A stretch of DNA of 64,000 nucleotides from JAAYZK01 sp964535025 (GTDB lineage Bacteria > Planctomycetota > Phycisphaerae > SM23-33 > FEN-1343): the NCBI GenBank assembly GCA_964535025.1, contig CAZHRW010000159.1, forward strand, positions 1 through 64,000, read 5' to 3'. The notes under the pieces are model-generated. The model searched no databases and was not told the DNA's origin. It saw nothing but the letters and a program-made list of their open reading frames with translations. Positions 8,022 to 17,174 of the stretch are shown here, piece by piece. Numbering within the stretch: the first letter of the stretch is position 1; each line of letters opens with the position of its first letter. The position numbers and the translations under genes are program-made.

Positions 8022-8441
8022 TCACCCCGCCCCTCCGCCGGCGCGGCGGCTGACGGCGACGAAGTGGCTGCGGAGCTCGTAGAGGGTGGCGTCGAGCATC
8101 TGCTTTTCCTCGTCGGTGAGGTTGCCGGCGGCTTTCTCTTCGAGGACCTTGAGCATGTCGATGTGGAAGCGGGCCAGCTCGAGGTCGACGTAGGCCTTCT
8201 GCGTATTGGGGTCGGGCACGGCCCCGAGGGCGAACAGGGCCTGGGAGGCCATGGTCGAGACCAGCGTCTCGAAGGTCGCCGGCGGCAGCTTCGGCCGCTC
8301 GCCGCCGGCCTCGCCGCCGGCCTCGGCGTCCTTGTTCTTCTGCTCGGACGCGAGGCGCTCCTTCTCGGCCCTGGCCTGAGCCTTCCAGTCGTCGTCGATG
8401 TGGATCTTCGGTGTGTCGGAATCGTTGGCGTTGTCGTTCAT
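8022..8441 (-). CDS. DUF1844 domain protein
   Basis: A 139-residue cytosolic protein. The charged N-terminus (KIHIDDDWKAQARAEKERL) and the core (LPPATFETLVSTMASQALFALG, then ARFHIDMLKVLEEKAAGNLTDEE) match the DUF1844 family, which is common in Planctomycetes and related phyla and has no known function. It starts 9 bp after the pyrG stop codon, so the two are almost certainly co-transcribed. Nothing in the sequence suggests catalysis; the fold appears to be all helical. Confidence 0.85.
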   Translation of the reverse strand: MNDNANDSDTPKIHIDDDWKAQARAEKERLASEQKNKDAEAGGEAGGERPKLPPATFETLVSTMASQALFALGAVPDPNTQKAYVDLELARFHIDMLKVLEEKAAGNLTDEEKQMLDATLYELRSHFVAVSRRAGGGAG

Positions 8442-8450
8442 GGTCTTGCC

Positions 8451-10193
8451 TTAGGCCTCCTGGGGTGATGTTCGCTCCGCGGCCCGCTCCAGCGCCGCCC
8501 GGACCAGGCCGTCGAACATCGGCGCCGGGGCCAGCGGCCGGCTGGTCAGCTCGGGGTGGAACTGGGCCCCGATGAAGTACGGATGCACGTTCCGCGGCAG
8601 TTCGAGCACCTGCATGATCGGGTGGACGGGGTGGCGGCCCGAGAAGACCATCCCGCCGGCCTCGAGCGGCTCGATGTAACGCGGGTCGACCTCGTAGCGG
8701 TGGCGGAACCGCTGGCGGATCCGCGTCGAGCCGTACAACTCGGCCGCCAGCGACCTTTCGGTCAGCACGACGTCCTGGCCGCCGAGGCGCATGTTGCCCC
8801 CGAGCCCTTCGATCTCCTTCTGCTCGGGCAGGATCGAAATCACCGGGTCTTCGCACTCGGGGTCCATCTCCGTGCTGCCGGCGCCCGCCAGGCCGCACGC
8901 GTTGCGGGCGAATTCGATGACGGCCATCTGAAAGCCCAGGCAGATACCCAGGTAGGGCAGGCCGACGGCCCGGGCGTGCTTGATGCAGGTAATCTTCCCG
9001 GCGGTCCCCCGGGTACCGAACCCGCCGGGGACGATGATCCCGTCGACGCCACCGAGCTGGTCGGCGGCGTTGGCGTCGGTGACGTCGGTGGTGTCGATCC
9101 ACTCGACGCCGACCTTCGTCTCGTGGGCGACCCCGGCGTGCTCGAGCGCCTTGAGGATGCTGGCGTAGCTGTCCCGCAGGGCGGTGTATTTGCCGGTGAT
9201 GCCGATGCGGACCTCGCGGCGCTCGGCGCCGATGGTATGGGTGAAGCGGGCCCAGCGGCCGGCGGCCTTGATCTCCCGGGCGGTGTTGACCCGCCCGCCG
9301 AGGCCCAGCAGCTCGACGACCTCCGAGTCGAGCCCCTCCTCCCGCATCAGCTCGGGCAGCAGGTAGATGCTCGGCAGGTCGTGCATCGAGAACACCCGCC
9401 CGACCGGCACGTTGGTGTAGATCGACAGCTTCTGGCGGACCTTGGTGGTGACGGGCTTCTCGGCCCGCACGGCGATCACGTGGGGGTGGATGCCGAACTC
9501 CATCAGCCGCCGGATGCCCAACTGGGCGGCCTTGGACTTCTGCTCGCCCAGGGCCGGGGGGCTCAGCACGTAGGTCAGGACCATGAAGGCGACGCTGCCG
9601 GGCCCTTCCTCGTAGCTCAGTTCCCGCAGCGCCTCGATGTAGAAGGCGTTCTCGATGTCGCCGACGGTCCCGCCGACCTCGATGAACACGACGTCGGCGG
9701 CGGTCTTGAGCGCCAGCTCCCGCAGGCGGAGCTTCACCTCGCCGGTGACGTGGGGGATCATCTGGACGTCCCGCCCGAGGTAGCCGCCGGCGCGCTCCTT
9801 GGAGAGCACGGCCTGGAAGATCTGGCCGCTGGTGGCGAAGTTGGCGCGGGTGAGGTCCTGGTCGAGCATCCGCTCGTAGGTGCCCAGGTCCATGTCCGAC
9901 TCCATCCCGTCGTCCAGGACGAACACCTCCCCGTGGCGGAAGGGGTTGAGCGTCCCGCTGTCGAAGTTGAGATACCCCTCCAGCTTGATCGGCGAGACGG
10001 CCAGGCCCTTGTCCTTGAGCAGCTTGGCCAGCGACGAGGAGAAGATCCCCTTGCCCAGCCCGCTGATCACCGTGCCGAACACGGCGACATAGCGGGTCGA
10101 GCCCAATGCGTACCCGTCGGGCAGGGGGGTGTAGAATTCCGTTTCACCGGTCTGGTCCTTGACCGACCGCAGCAGATCCATGGCGTCGCTCAT
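8451..10193 (-). CDS. pyrG: CTP synthase (divergent)
   Basis: Makes CTP from UTP, ATP and glutamine. The synthase domain has the P-loop-like SGLGKG, HGEVFVLDDG, YERM and EVGGTVGDIE. The glutaminase domain has the nucleophile elbow PYLGICLGFQ (Cys near residue 410), GGFGTRG and a C-terminal AQFHPEL. At 580 residues it is about 35 longer than E. coli PyrG, the extra being an N-terminal extension before STRYVAVFG. Several core positions differ from the usual family: VTGG is FGTV, KLDPYLNVDPGT is KLEGYLNFDSGT, and KTKPTQHSV is KSKAAQLGI, although both lysines and the glutamine of the latter are kept. It heads an operon with DUF1844 and possibly ligA. Confidence 0.93.
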   Translation of the reverse strand: MSDAMDLLRSVKDQTGETEFYTPLPDGYALGSTRYVAVFGTVISGLGKGIFSSSLAKLLKDKGLAVSPIKLEGYLNFDSGTLNPFRHGEVFVLDDGMESDMDLGTYERMLDQDLTRANFATSGQIFQAVLSKERAGGYLGRDVQMIPHVTGEVKLRLRELALKTAADVVFIEVGGTVGDIENAFYIEALRELSYEEGPGSVAFMVLTYVLSPPALGEQKSKAAQLGIRRLMEFGIHPHVIAVRAEKPVTTKVRQKLSIYTNVPVGRVFSMHDLPSIYLLPELMREEGLDSEVVELLGLGGRVNTAREIKAAGRWARFTHTIGAERREVRIGITGKYTALRDSYASILKALEHAGVAHETKVGVEWIDTTDVTDANAADQLGGVDGIIVPGGFGTRGTAGKITCIKHARAVGLPYLGICLGFQMAVIEFARNACGLAGAGSTEMDPECEDPVISILPEQKEIEGLGGNMRLGGQDVVLTERSLAAELYGSTRIRQRFRHRYEVDPRYIEPLEAGGMVFSGRHPVHPIMQVLELPRNVHPYFIGAQFHPELTSRPLAPAPMFDGLVRAALERAAERTSPQEA

Positions 10194-10201
10194 GGAGCCC
10201 T

Positions 10202-10230
10202 ACTGTAGGGCCCCGCGGGGACGATGGCAA
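10202..10230 (-). promoter_or_regulatory. Promoter immediately upstream of pyrG
   Basis: TTGCCA (10225-10230) and TACAGT (10202-10207) on the minus strand are 17 bp apart. The pyrG ATG at 10193 is only 8 bases past the -10 box. If this promoter is used, the mRNA would be nearly leaderless, or translation may start a few codons later (Met5). Confidence 0.45.
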
Positions 10231-10269
10231 GTGCTCATGCGCAGGAAAGCCACGCCGCGGATGCGGGGC

Positions 10270-10424
10270 AGGAGCCTCCGGGCTTTAAGCTTGAGGCGCC
10301 AAGCTTCAGGAACGGCAACAGCACCGGCAACCACCGACGGCGGCAGTCTCGAAACTTGTGGCTTTGAGCAGGACGTGCGGTCGTGGCGCCTGCAGCCTAC
10401 AGCTAAAGCCTAAAGCCTCATTTT
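10270..10424. repeat. Intergenic repeat related to 5.8 kb block
   Basis: Contains GGCTTTAAGCTTGAGGCG, CAGGAACGGCAACAGCACC and AGCTAAAGCCTAAAGCCTCA, which resemble the block after ligA. It directly follows the stop codon of the isomerase-like gene. No coding potential was seen. Confidence 0.45.
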
Positions 10425-11186
10425 TCAGCCGGCCAGGCCGGCGGCGGTGATGTTGCGGTAGCTGTCGGCGACGGCCTGCCACATGTCGCCGTGGAAGCTG
10501 TCGATCTCGACGATGGCCCATTCCAGCACGGCCGGGTCGGCGGCGTCGAGGATGGGGGCGAAGTCCATCACGCCGTCGCCGATGGCGGTGAGGAAGTTCG
10601 GGTCGCCCCTGACCATGTTGCCGTCCTTCAGGTGCAGCAGGGGCATGCGGTCGGCCAGGCGGGCGACGAGGGCCGGCACGTCGACGGCGCCCATGTCGGT
10701 GGCCCAGTAGGTATCCAACTCCAGCGCGACGTCCGGGGCGGCCTGGAGGATCCGCTCCAGGGCGTACGCGCCGTCCAGACGCTCCATTTCGTAGCCGTGA
10801 TTGTGGAACGCCAGGCGGATCCCGTGGGCCTTGAGCGCCTCGGCCGTCGCCTGCAGGTGCTCGGCGGCGTCGCGGACGAGGTCCATCGTCGTGTAACGTT
10901 CCATCTGGTAGACGGCACAGACGATGGTGTCGGTCCCGAGCCCGCCGGCCAGGTCGACGAGCTCATCGACGCTCCTGGTGATCTTCGGCCCCATGTGGGC
11001 GGCGATGACCGCCAGGCCGGCGTCGGCGGCCATGCGGCCGACGGCGGCGGGGCTGTGGTCGTGCAAGGCGGCGACCTCGACGCCCGTATAGCCGATCTCG
11101 GCCACGCGCGCCAGGGCGGCGGGAAAGTCGTTTCGGGTGTCCTCGCGAACGGTGTACATCTGGATGCCAAGCGGTGTCATGGTCAT
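10425..11186 (-). CDS. Sugar phosphate isomerase/epimerase (TIM barrel)
   Basis: A 253-residue member of the xylose-isomerase-like AP endonuclease 2 superfamily. Family landmarks are visible: GIQMYTVRED at the start, GYTGVEVAAL, LAFHNHGYEM (first metal His/Glu region), ALELDTYWATDMG (metal Glu/Asp) and LLHLKDGN (metal His). The end of the barrel has a glutamate in WAIVEIDSF. These metal ligands suggest an active divalent-metal enzyme, probably on a sugar or inositol derivative. The exact substrate cannot be read. It lies 67 bp downstream of the LacI regulator on the same strand and may be co-transcribed with it. AGGAGG precedes the ATG. Confidence 0.85.
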   Translation of the reverse strand: MTMTPLGIQMYTVREDTRNDFPAALARVAEIGYTGVEVAALHDHSPAAVGRMAADAGLAVIAAHMGPKITRSVDELVDLAGGLGTDTIVCAVYQMERYTTMDLVRDAAEHLQATAEALKAHGIRLAFHNHGYEMERLDGAYALERILQAAPDVALELDTYWATDMGAVDVPALVARLADRMPLLHLKDGNMVRGDPNFLTAIGDGVMDFAPILDAADPAVLEWAIVEIDSFHGDMWQAVADSYRNITAAGLAG

Positions 11187-11253
11187 ACGCCTCCTCTGCG
11201 CAGGGCGGGCATCGTACGCACGGCCGGCGCGCCGTGCAAGGGGGATTATTGAA

Positions 11254-12279
11254 TCACGCCTCGGCCGTGCAGCCGCACGACTGGCGGACGACGAGGGCGT
11301 TGTTGAACCGGAGGGTGGCGCTGGCCGGCGCGCTGGTGGGGTCGTAGTTCATCAGGCCCTGGCAGGCGGCGTTGACCATGGTCTCGACGGGGACGTCCAC
11401 GGCGGTGATGCCGGGGTGGAAGACCTCGGCGTCGCGGGTGTTGTTGTAGCCGATGATCGCGATGTCGTCGGGGATGCGACCGCCGGCGGTCAGAATGGCC
11501 TTGGAGGCGATGACGGCCAGGTCGTCGCTGAGGCAGACCACGGCGGTCAACTCGCCGGCGGCGTGCAGGGCGGTGAGATGATCGCCCAGCGAGCCGTCCA
11601 GCTTGCTCCGCTCGATCCGCAGGCGAGGGTTGTCGGACAGGTCGTGCGCGCGGACGTAGTCGGTGTAGCCCTTCAGCCGCCGTTGCGGGACGCCCCGGTG
11701 GAAGCGGCCGGCGAGCAGGGCGATCTTCGTGTGCCCGTGCTGCTGATGGAGGTGTTCCATCGCCAGGGTGATGCCCCGGCGGTCGTCGTCGGTGACGACC
11801 AGGACCCCGCGATGGTTCAGGGGGCGTCGGACCATGGCGACGGGGATGCCGCGGTCGGCCAGGTCGCCGATGGCGGCGGGGTCGGGGTCGCAGCAGAACA
11901 CCACCAGCGTATCGAACCCCAGCGACGCCGAGCGTTCGTGGTTGGCGCGGATCCGCCCGGCGAAGTCGGTGGTGGTGAACAGTTTCATGTCGCAGCCGGA
12001 CTCGGAGGCGAACCGGCGGATGGTCTGGACGGCGCGGAAGAAGAACGGGTGGGCCTCGGTGTAAACATCGGGCAGGAGAAGGCCGATGGTTCGCGCCGTG
12101 AGGCGGTGGGCCAGCGGGAAGTTTCGCAGGGGGTCGTAATCGAGTTTGCGAACCGTCCGCAGGACCTTCTTGCGGGTGGCTTCGCTGATCCTGCCCTTGT
12201 TGTTCAGGACGCACGAGACGGTGAAGATGGACACCCCACTGGCCTCGGCGACGTCGCGGATGGTCACTTTAGCGGGCAT
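11254..12279 (-). CDS. LacI-family transcriptional regulator
   Basis: A 341-residue DNA-binding repressor. Residues 1-60 form the LacI helix-turn-helix and hinge (VTIRDVAEASGVSIFTVSCV, then RISEATRKKV). The rest is a periplasmic-binding-protein-like sensor (IGLLLPDVYTEAHPFFF, GIPVAMVRRPL, DDIAIIGYNNT), most likely for a sugar. The end carries a CGC pair in a short tail. The start at 12279 has GAAGGAG upstream. It is divergent from a secreted beta-helix protein, and a perfect palindrome lies in its own leader, so it probably controls both itself and that gene. Confidence 0.93.
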   Translation of the reverse strand: MPAKVTIRDVAEASGVSIFTVSCVLNNKGRISEATRKKVLRTVRKLDYDPLRNFPLAHRLTARTIGLLLPDVYTEAHPFFFRAVQTIRRFASESGCDMKLFTTTDFAGRIRANHERSASLGFDTLVVFCCDPDPAAIGDLADRGIPVAMVRRPLNHRGVLVVTDDDRRGITLAMEHLHQQHGHTKIALLAGRFHRGVPQRRLKGYTDYVRAHDLSDNPRLRIERSKLDGSLGDHLTALHAAGELTAVVCLSDDLAVIASKAILTAGGRIPDDIAIIGYNNTRDAEVFHPGITAVDVPVETMVNAACQGLMNYDPTSAPASATLRFNNALVVRQSCGCTAEA

Positions 12280-12312
12280 GGGCGGCGCTCCTTCGTTTTG
12301 TTTGCCTAACAA

Positions 12313-12329
12313 GGCTAACACAGTTAGCC
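12313..12329. promoter_or_regulatory. Palindromic operator, probably for the LacI protein
   Basis: GGCTAAC-ACA-GTTAGCC is a perfect 7-3-7 inverted repeat. A related half-site, GCCTAAC, lies at 12304-12310, and another GTTAGCC at 12404-12410 overlaps the predicted -10 of the divergent gene. The arrangement suits repression of both directions, possibly by looping. Confidence 0.65.
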
Positions 12330-12382
12330 CGATTCCCGCAAGGCGAAATAAGGCAAATGAGGACGGAGAAATGCGGGATGGA

Positions 12383-12411
12383 TTGACAAGGATAGGATAA
12401 TGCGTTAGCCT
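12383..12411 (+). promoter_or_regulatory. Promoter for beta-helix/dockerin gene
   Basis: A perfect TTGACA (12383-12388) is 17 bp from TAGCCT (12406-12411). The -10 box overlaps the GTTAGCC half-site of the putative LacI operator. Confidence 0.5.
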
Positions 12412-12489
12412 GATCCTTCACGAGACGTTCGGCGGCCCGCACGGGAGGGGGCCGGCGGGCCGGGCACCCACGAGGCGAGGAGGCAAGGC

Positions 12490-15261
12490 ATGGTTGGGAG
12501 GCGACGCGCACGAGGCGTGTGCCTTTGCCTGGCCGCGGCGCTGGTGACGGCGGCGACGGCGGGCGGAGACGTGGTCCGGTCGTGGCAGTTCAACACGCCC
12601 GGCGACACGGAGGGCTGGCAGGCCCGCAGCACGTGGACGCTGCCGGGCGGCGTCCACGTGGCGACGGACGTCGACGGGGCCGAGACGGTCCTGACCGCGG
12701 CCGACATCGACGGCAACGGCGACGCCGGCATCGTGGTGGCCGACGCGGCCCTGCCGATCGAGCTGCCCGACGACTGCATCGAGTGGGACAGCCTGTCGAT
12801 CCGCCTGCGGCACCTGAACGGCAACCCGCCCGACGGGCAGCCGATGCCCTACGCCGGCGGGACGGGGCTGTGGATCACCGGCGCCGGGGGCGTCCTGGGC
12901 GGCCTGCCGGCCGCCAGCGAGGGGCGGTGGCACGTCGAGCCGCAGAACGATCACTGGGCGGTCTACACGATCGACCTGACCGGCGCCTCGGACGACATCA
13001 CCAGTTTCCGCTTCGACCCGAGCTCGGACACCGAGGGCAACTTCGAGATCGACTGGATGGAGCTGACGGCCGTCAGCGGCACCACGCCGCCCCCGCCGCC
13101 GGAGCGGTCGGTGTATTATATCGACGCGGTCAACGGCAGCGACTACACCGGCGACGGGTCCGAGGCGCATCCCTACCAGACGATCGGCCACATCTGGAAC
13201 AACCTCACGGCGGCCGACGAGGTCATCCTCGCCGACGGCGAGTACGGCGTCATCGAGATCCACTGCACCGACTGGCAGGCCGAGCCGCGACCGGTGTTCA
13301 CCGACTGGGTCACCGTCCGCGCCGCCGACGGCGCGACGCCGACGCTCGAACACGTCTGGACGGGCAAGGCCGTCGGATCGGCCTTCGACCTGTATCTGCG
13401 GTTCGAGGGCATCCACATCACCGACGGCGTGCACATCCAGGCCAGCCGGTACGTCGCCTTCGAGGATTGCCGCATCACCCGCGTGGGGCCCTACACCGGC
13501 TCGGAAGAGAACATCGAGAAGCAGGCCGTCTGTTTCAACGGCGTCACGTACGGGACGATCGCCGGCTGCGAGATCACCGAGACGGGCGTGGGCATCTACG
13601 CCTCCGGGCGGTACATCGACATCCTCGACAACCATATCCATCACGGCTCGCACGACGGGATCCGGCCGTGGGACCTCAACGACTCGCTGATCGAGGGCAA
13701 CCGCATCCACGACTTCGACGACGGCGTCAGCGACGACGAGGCCTCCTGGAGCAAGCACTGCGACCTGATCCACTTCTCCATCCGCGGGCCCGGCTACGAG
13801 GGGTGGGGCTGCGAGAACGTCACCGTTCGCGGCAACACGCTGTATCACTGCGAGAGCCAGGCGCTGATCGTCAACGGCTACCTCCGCACGGACACCCGCC
13901 ACAGCAACATCATCGTCGAGAACAACATCTTCGGCCCGTCCAAGGCGAACATGGCCAACATCGTCGAGAAGCTCGACGGGTTTATCTTCCGAAACAACAC
14001 CGTCTGCTACGTCGGCGAGGACTACACCTACAACCGCTGGCCGCAGGACGACTACACGCTCCGCATCGGCGGCAGCCTCACCGGCGTGCAGGTCTACAAC
14101 AACATCCTCGTCGACGTCGGCCTCAGCGAGGATGCCGGTGTCGAGGTTTTCGACTACAACCTGATCATGGAACCGGTCACCTGGCTCCTGGGCGTCGACG
14201 ACAGCCGCGGCTACGGGCGGTTCACGATCTTCGGCGGCGACGGCGACCTGGTCGACCCGGCGGCCTTCGATGGGATCCTCGCGGCGACCAGCCCCATGAT
14301 CAACGCCGGCACGGCCCTGGCCGCGACGGCGCCGCAGACCGATTACTACGGCACGCCCCGTGACGCCCGACCCGACCTGGGCGCGTACGAGATGCCGGGG
14401 CTGAGCCCCGCGGCCGAGACCGGTCCGCCCGTGTTCAACGACGAGGTCACCATCTTTGTCGACGATTTCGAGGATGGGCACTACGCCGACGTCGATCCCT
14501 GGCTGCGGGCGCCGACGACGCAGGGGATGAGCTGGTACCGCCCGGCGGGCTTCGACGCGTACAAGTACTACGTCGCCTGGGGCACCTTGAACCGCAACGC
14601 CCTGCACATGCCCCGCGGCGACGAGGTCAACGGCCGCGCGGCGTGGCTGCTCGGCGAGCAGGGCGGCGATTGGGTCGACTACACCTTCGCGTTCACCGCC
14701 AACAACGCCTACCTCGGCTTCGGCGGGGGCGTGGTCGTGCTGGTGCGGGACATGGATAACTGCTATTACCTCGACATCGCCCGCGGCCGTCTGGTGCGCA
14801 GGCTCGACGGCGCCGAGACCGTCCTGACGACCGTCGACGCCATTCAGATGCCCGCCACGGGCAGCCGGCGCTACGCCGTCTCCGTGGATGTCGAGCCGGC
14901 GGGCGTGACGATCGCCGTCGACGCCGACGACGACGGCACGACGGACCTGACCTTCACCGACGCCGATCCGACGGCCCTGGCGACGCTGAACGCCGGCGGC
15001 GTGGGCTTCCACTGCAACAACTCCGACAAGTGGCACGTCCTGCGCTTCGACGACCTCCGCGTCGAGGTCGCCGAGACGCGGAGCGGCGCGTCGGGTGATT
15101 GCGACGGCGATGGGGACGTCGATCTCGACGATTTCGCCATTGTCAAGCTCAACTTCGGTCGCTCCGGCGTGACCGCCGGCGCCGCCGAGGGCGACCTGGA
15201 CGGCGACGGGGACGTCGACCTCGACGACTTCGCGATCCTCAAGACGACCTTCGGGACGTGA
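12490..15261 (+). CDS. Secreted beta-helix protein with dockerin repeats
   Basis: A 923-residue exported protein. Residues 1-25 are a Sec signal (RRRARGVCLCLAAALVTAATAG). About 30-195 is a jelly-roll-like domain (SWQFNTPGDTEGWQA to NFEIDWMELTAV), then a PPPPP linker, then a right-handed parallel beta-helix of about 400 residues (YYIDAVNGSDYTGDGSEAHP, followed by repeated DNHIHH and NNTVCY-type turns) as in polysaccharide lyases. A second lectin-like domain occupies about 650-860. The C-terminus has two calcium-loop repeats (DCDGDGDVDLDDFAIVK and DLDGDGDVDLDDFAILK), a dockerin type I pair. GAGGAGG precedes the ATG. It likely acts on an extracellular polysaccharide; catalytic residues cannot be assigned. 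Confidence 0.87.
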   Translation: MVGRRRARGVCLCLAAALVTAATAGGDVVRSWQFNTPGDTEGWQARSTWTLPGGVHVATDVDGAETVLTAADIDGNGDAGIVVADAALPIELPDDCIEWDSLSIRLRHLNGNPPDGQPMPYAGGTGLWITGAGGVLGGLPAASEGRWHVEPQNDHWAVYTIDLTGASDDITSFRFDPSSDTEGNFEIDWMELTAVSGTTPPPPPERSVYYIDAVNGSDYTGDGSEAHPYQTIGHIWNNLTAADEVILADGEYGVIEIHCTDWQAEPRPVFTDWVTVRAADGATPTLEHVWTGKAVGSAFDLYLRFEGIHITDGVHIQASRYVAFEDCRITRVGPYTGSEENIEKQAVCFNGVTYGTIAGCEITETGVGIYASGRYIDILDNHIHHGSHDGIRPWDLNDSLIEGNRIHDFDDGVSDDEASWSKHCDLIHFSIRGPGYEGWGCENVTVRGNTLYHCESQALIVNGYLRTDTRHSNIIVENNIFGPSKANMANIVEKLDGFIFRNNTVCYVGEDYTYNRWPQDDYTLRIGGSLTGVQVYNNILVDVGLSEDAGVEVFDYNLIMEPVTWLLGVDDSRGYGRFTIFGGDGDLVDPAAFDGILAATSPMINAGTALAATAPQTDYYGTPRDARPDLGAYEMPGLSPAAETGPPVFNDEVTIFVDDFEDGHYADVDPWLRAPTTQGMSWYRPAGFDAYKYYVAWGTLNRNALHMPRGDEVNGRAAWLLGEQGGDWVDYTFAFTANNAYLGFGGGVVVLVRDMDNCYYLDIARGRLVRRLDGAETVLTTVDAIQMPATGSRRYAVSVDVEPAGVTIAVDADDDGTTDLTFTDADPTALATLNAGGVGFHCNNSDKWHVLRFDDLRVEVAETRSGASGDCDGDGDVDLDDFAIVKLNFGRSGVTAGAAEGDLDGDGDVDLDDFAILKTTFGT

Positions 15262-15265
15262 GGGT

Positions 15266-16216
<951 letters not shown>

Positions 16217-16269
16217 GGCTGAGATCCTTTCACGTGAATCATAGGATGCGGATGTTCCGGAAAAACTCT

Positions 16270-16350
16270 ACCTTTCTAGTGTAGTATGTCGCTGCTCAAA
16301 CGTGCATTAAAATCATGAGGATTTTACAATTTGTAATAACCTATTCTAGT
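16270..16350. promoter_or_regulatory. AT-rich cysK/Rrf2 intergenic region with repeated sites
   Basis: The cysK-Rrf2 spacer is far more AT-rich than its surroundings. It holds two similar strings, ACCTTTCTAGT (16270-16280) and ACCTATTCTAGT (16339-16350), the latter inside CCTAT...ATAGG dyad symmetry. These are plausible binding sites for the neighbouring Rrf2 protein. TTTACA with TAGTAA 18 bp later could be a weak promoter for the Rrf2 gene. Confidence 0.4.
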
Positions 16351-16465
16351 AAAAAGGGATAGGCAAAACAAATCGCGTGGGTTTCGGCGGTCTCCCTTGT
16401 ATTGAGCCCAAGTGGGGGGGATAATGCTCAGCGGGGAGGTGCGGTTGGCGGGGAGGCAAGTGGTG

Positions 16466-16909
16466 ATGACACTCTCGCAGAAGTGCCAATACGCGGTGCG
16501 TGCCGTCCTGGAGTTGGCCAGGCGGTATCGCCAGGGCCCGGTGCCCGCCGGGGAGGTGGCGGCCGTCCAGGGGATTCCGCGCCGGTTTCTGGAGGTGATC
16601 CTCAACGAGCTCAGGCCGACCGGCCTGGTGGCCTCCCGCCGCGGGGCGCACGGCGGGTACAGCCTGGCGCGGGACCCGCGGGAGATCACGGTCGCCGAGG
16701 TCATCCGCCTGGTCTGCGGGCCGCTCGAGCCCGTCCGCTCGGACGCCCTCGCCGGCGGCGGCGAGCTGCCCTGGGGGGCGCGGGCCCTGCAGGAGCTGTG
16801 GGACCGTGCCGGCCGCGCCGTGGACGATGTCTATGCGTCGGTGACCTTCCACGACCTGGTCGACCGCGAGCGGTCGCTCCGCCGCGATGTGACCGACTAC
16901 AGCATCTGA
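16466..16909 (+). CDS. Rrf2-family transcriptional regulator
   Basis: A 147-residue winged-helix regulator. The N-terminus MTLSQKCQYAVRAVLELAR and the GIPRRFLEVILNEL recognition region followed by GGYSLARDPREITVAEVI are typical Rrf2. The cluster of three cysteines that holds an Fe-S centre in IscR or NsrR is absent, which favours a CymR-like sensor of cysteine status. Its position opposite cysK supports that. I chose the ATG at 16466 because GGGAGG lies nine bases upstream and it gives the standard N-terminus; a longer frame starts at 16412. Confidence 0.88.
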   Translation: MTLSQKCQYAVRAVLELARRYRQGPVPAGEVAAVQGIPRRFLEVILNELRPTGLVASRRGAHGGYSLARDPREITVAEVIRLVCGPLEPVRSDALAGGGELPWGARALQELWDRAGRAVDDVYASVTFHDLVDRERSLRRDVTDYSI

Positions 16910-17048
16910 CCGGTCGCGGCCGCCGGGCGAAGAGGGCATCGCCGGTGCTCGGGTCAATCCCGCCAAACGAGGGGGGCGAAGTGGGCGAAGTACTGGAGCC
17001 GGCCGACCTTTGGTGCGCGGCAGGTTGTCGCTTTTACCCGTTTCCTCC

Positions 17049-17076
17049 TTGACAGACGCCCGCGACACCGCATAAT
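17049..17076 (+). promoter_or_regulatory. Consensus promoter of TetR-led lipid operon
   Basis: TTGACA (17049-17054), 16-bp spacer, CATAAT (17071-17076). The TetR start codon is about 100 bases downstream. Confidence 0.7.
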
Positions 17077-17093
17077 GAGTGAGCGTTCATTCA
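17076..17093. promoter_or_regulatory. TetR-type operator overlapping the promoter
   Basis: TGAGTGAGCGTTCATTCA is an imperfect palindrome that begins at the last base of the -10 box and covers the start site. It closely resembles the TGAATGAACGTTCATTCA pattern bound by many TetR repressors, so autoregulation of the operon is likely. Confidence 0.6.
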
Positions 17094-17174
17094 CTTTTGG
17101 ACGAGCCAAGCCGCGAACCGGTCGCTGACGGTCGGCGGCGGCTTTTCGAGGCGGCACCCGGTGGAGTGCGGGCC

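Noticed and set aside
12418..15036. An 872-codon antisense frame across the beta-helix gene
   Set aside because: Low-complexity Val/Gly/Asp translation, no start signals. The plus-strand gene has a signal peptide, repeats and dockerins.
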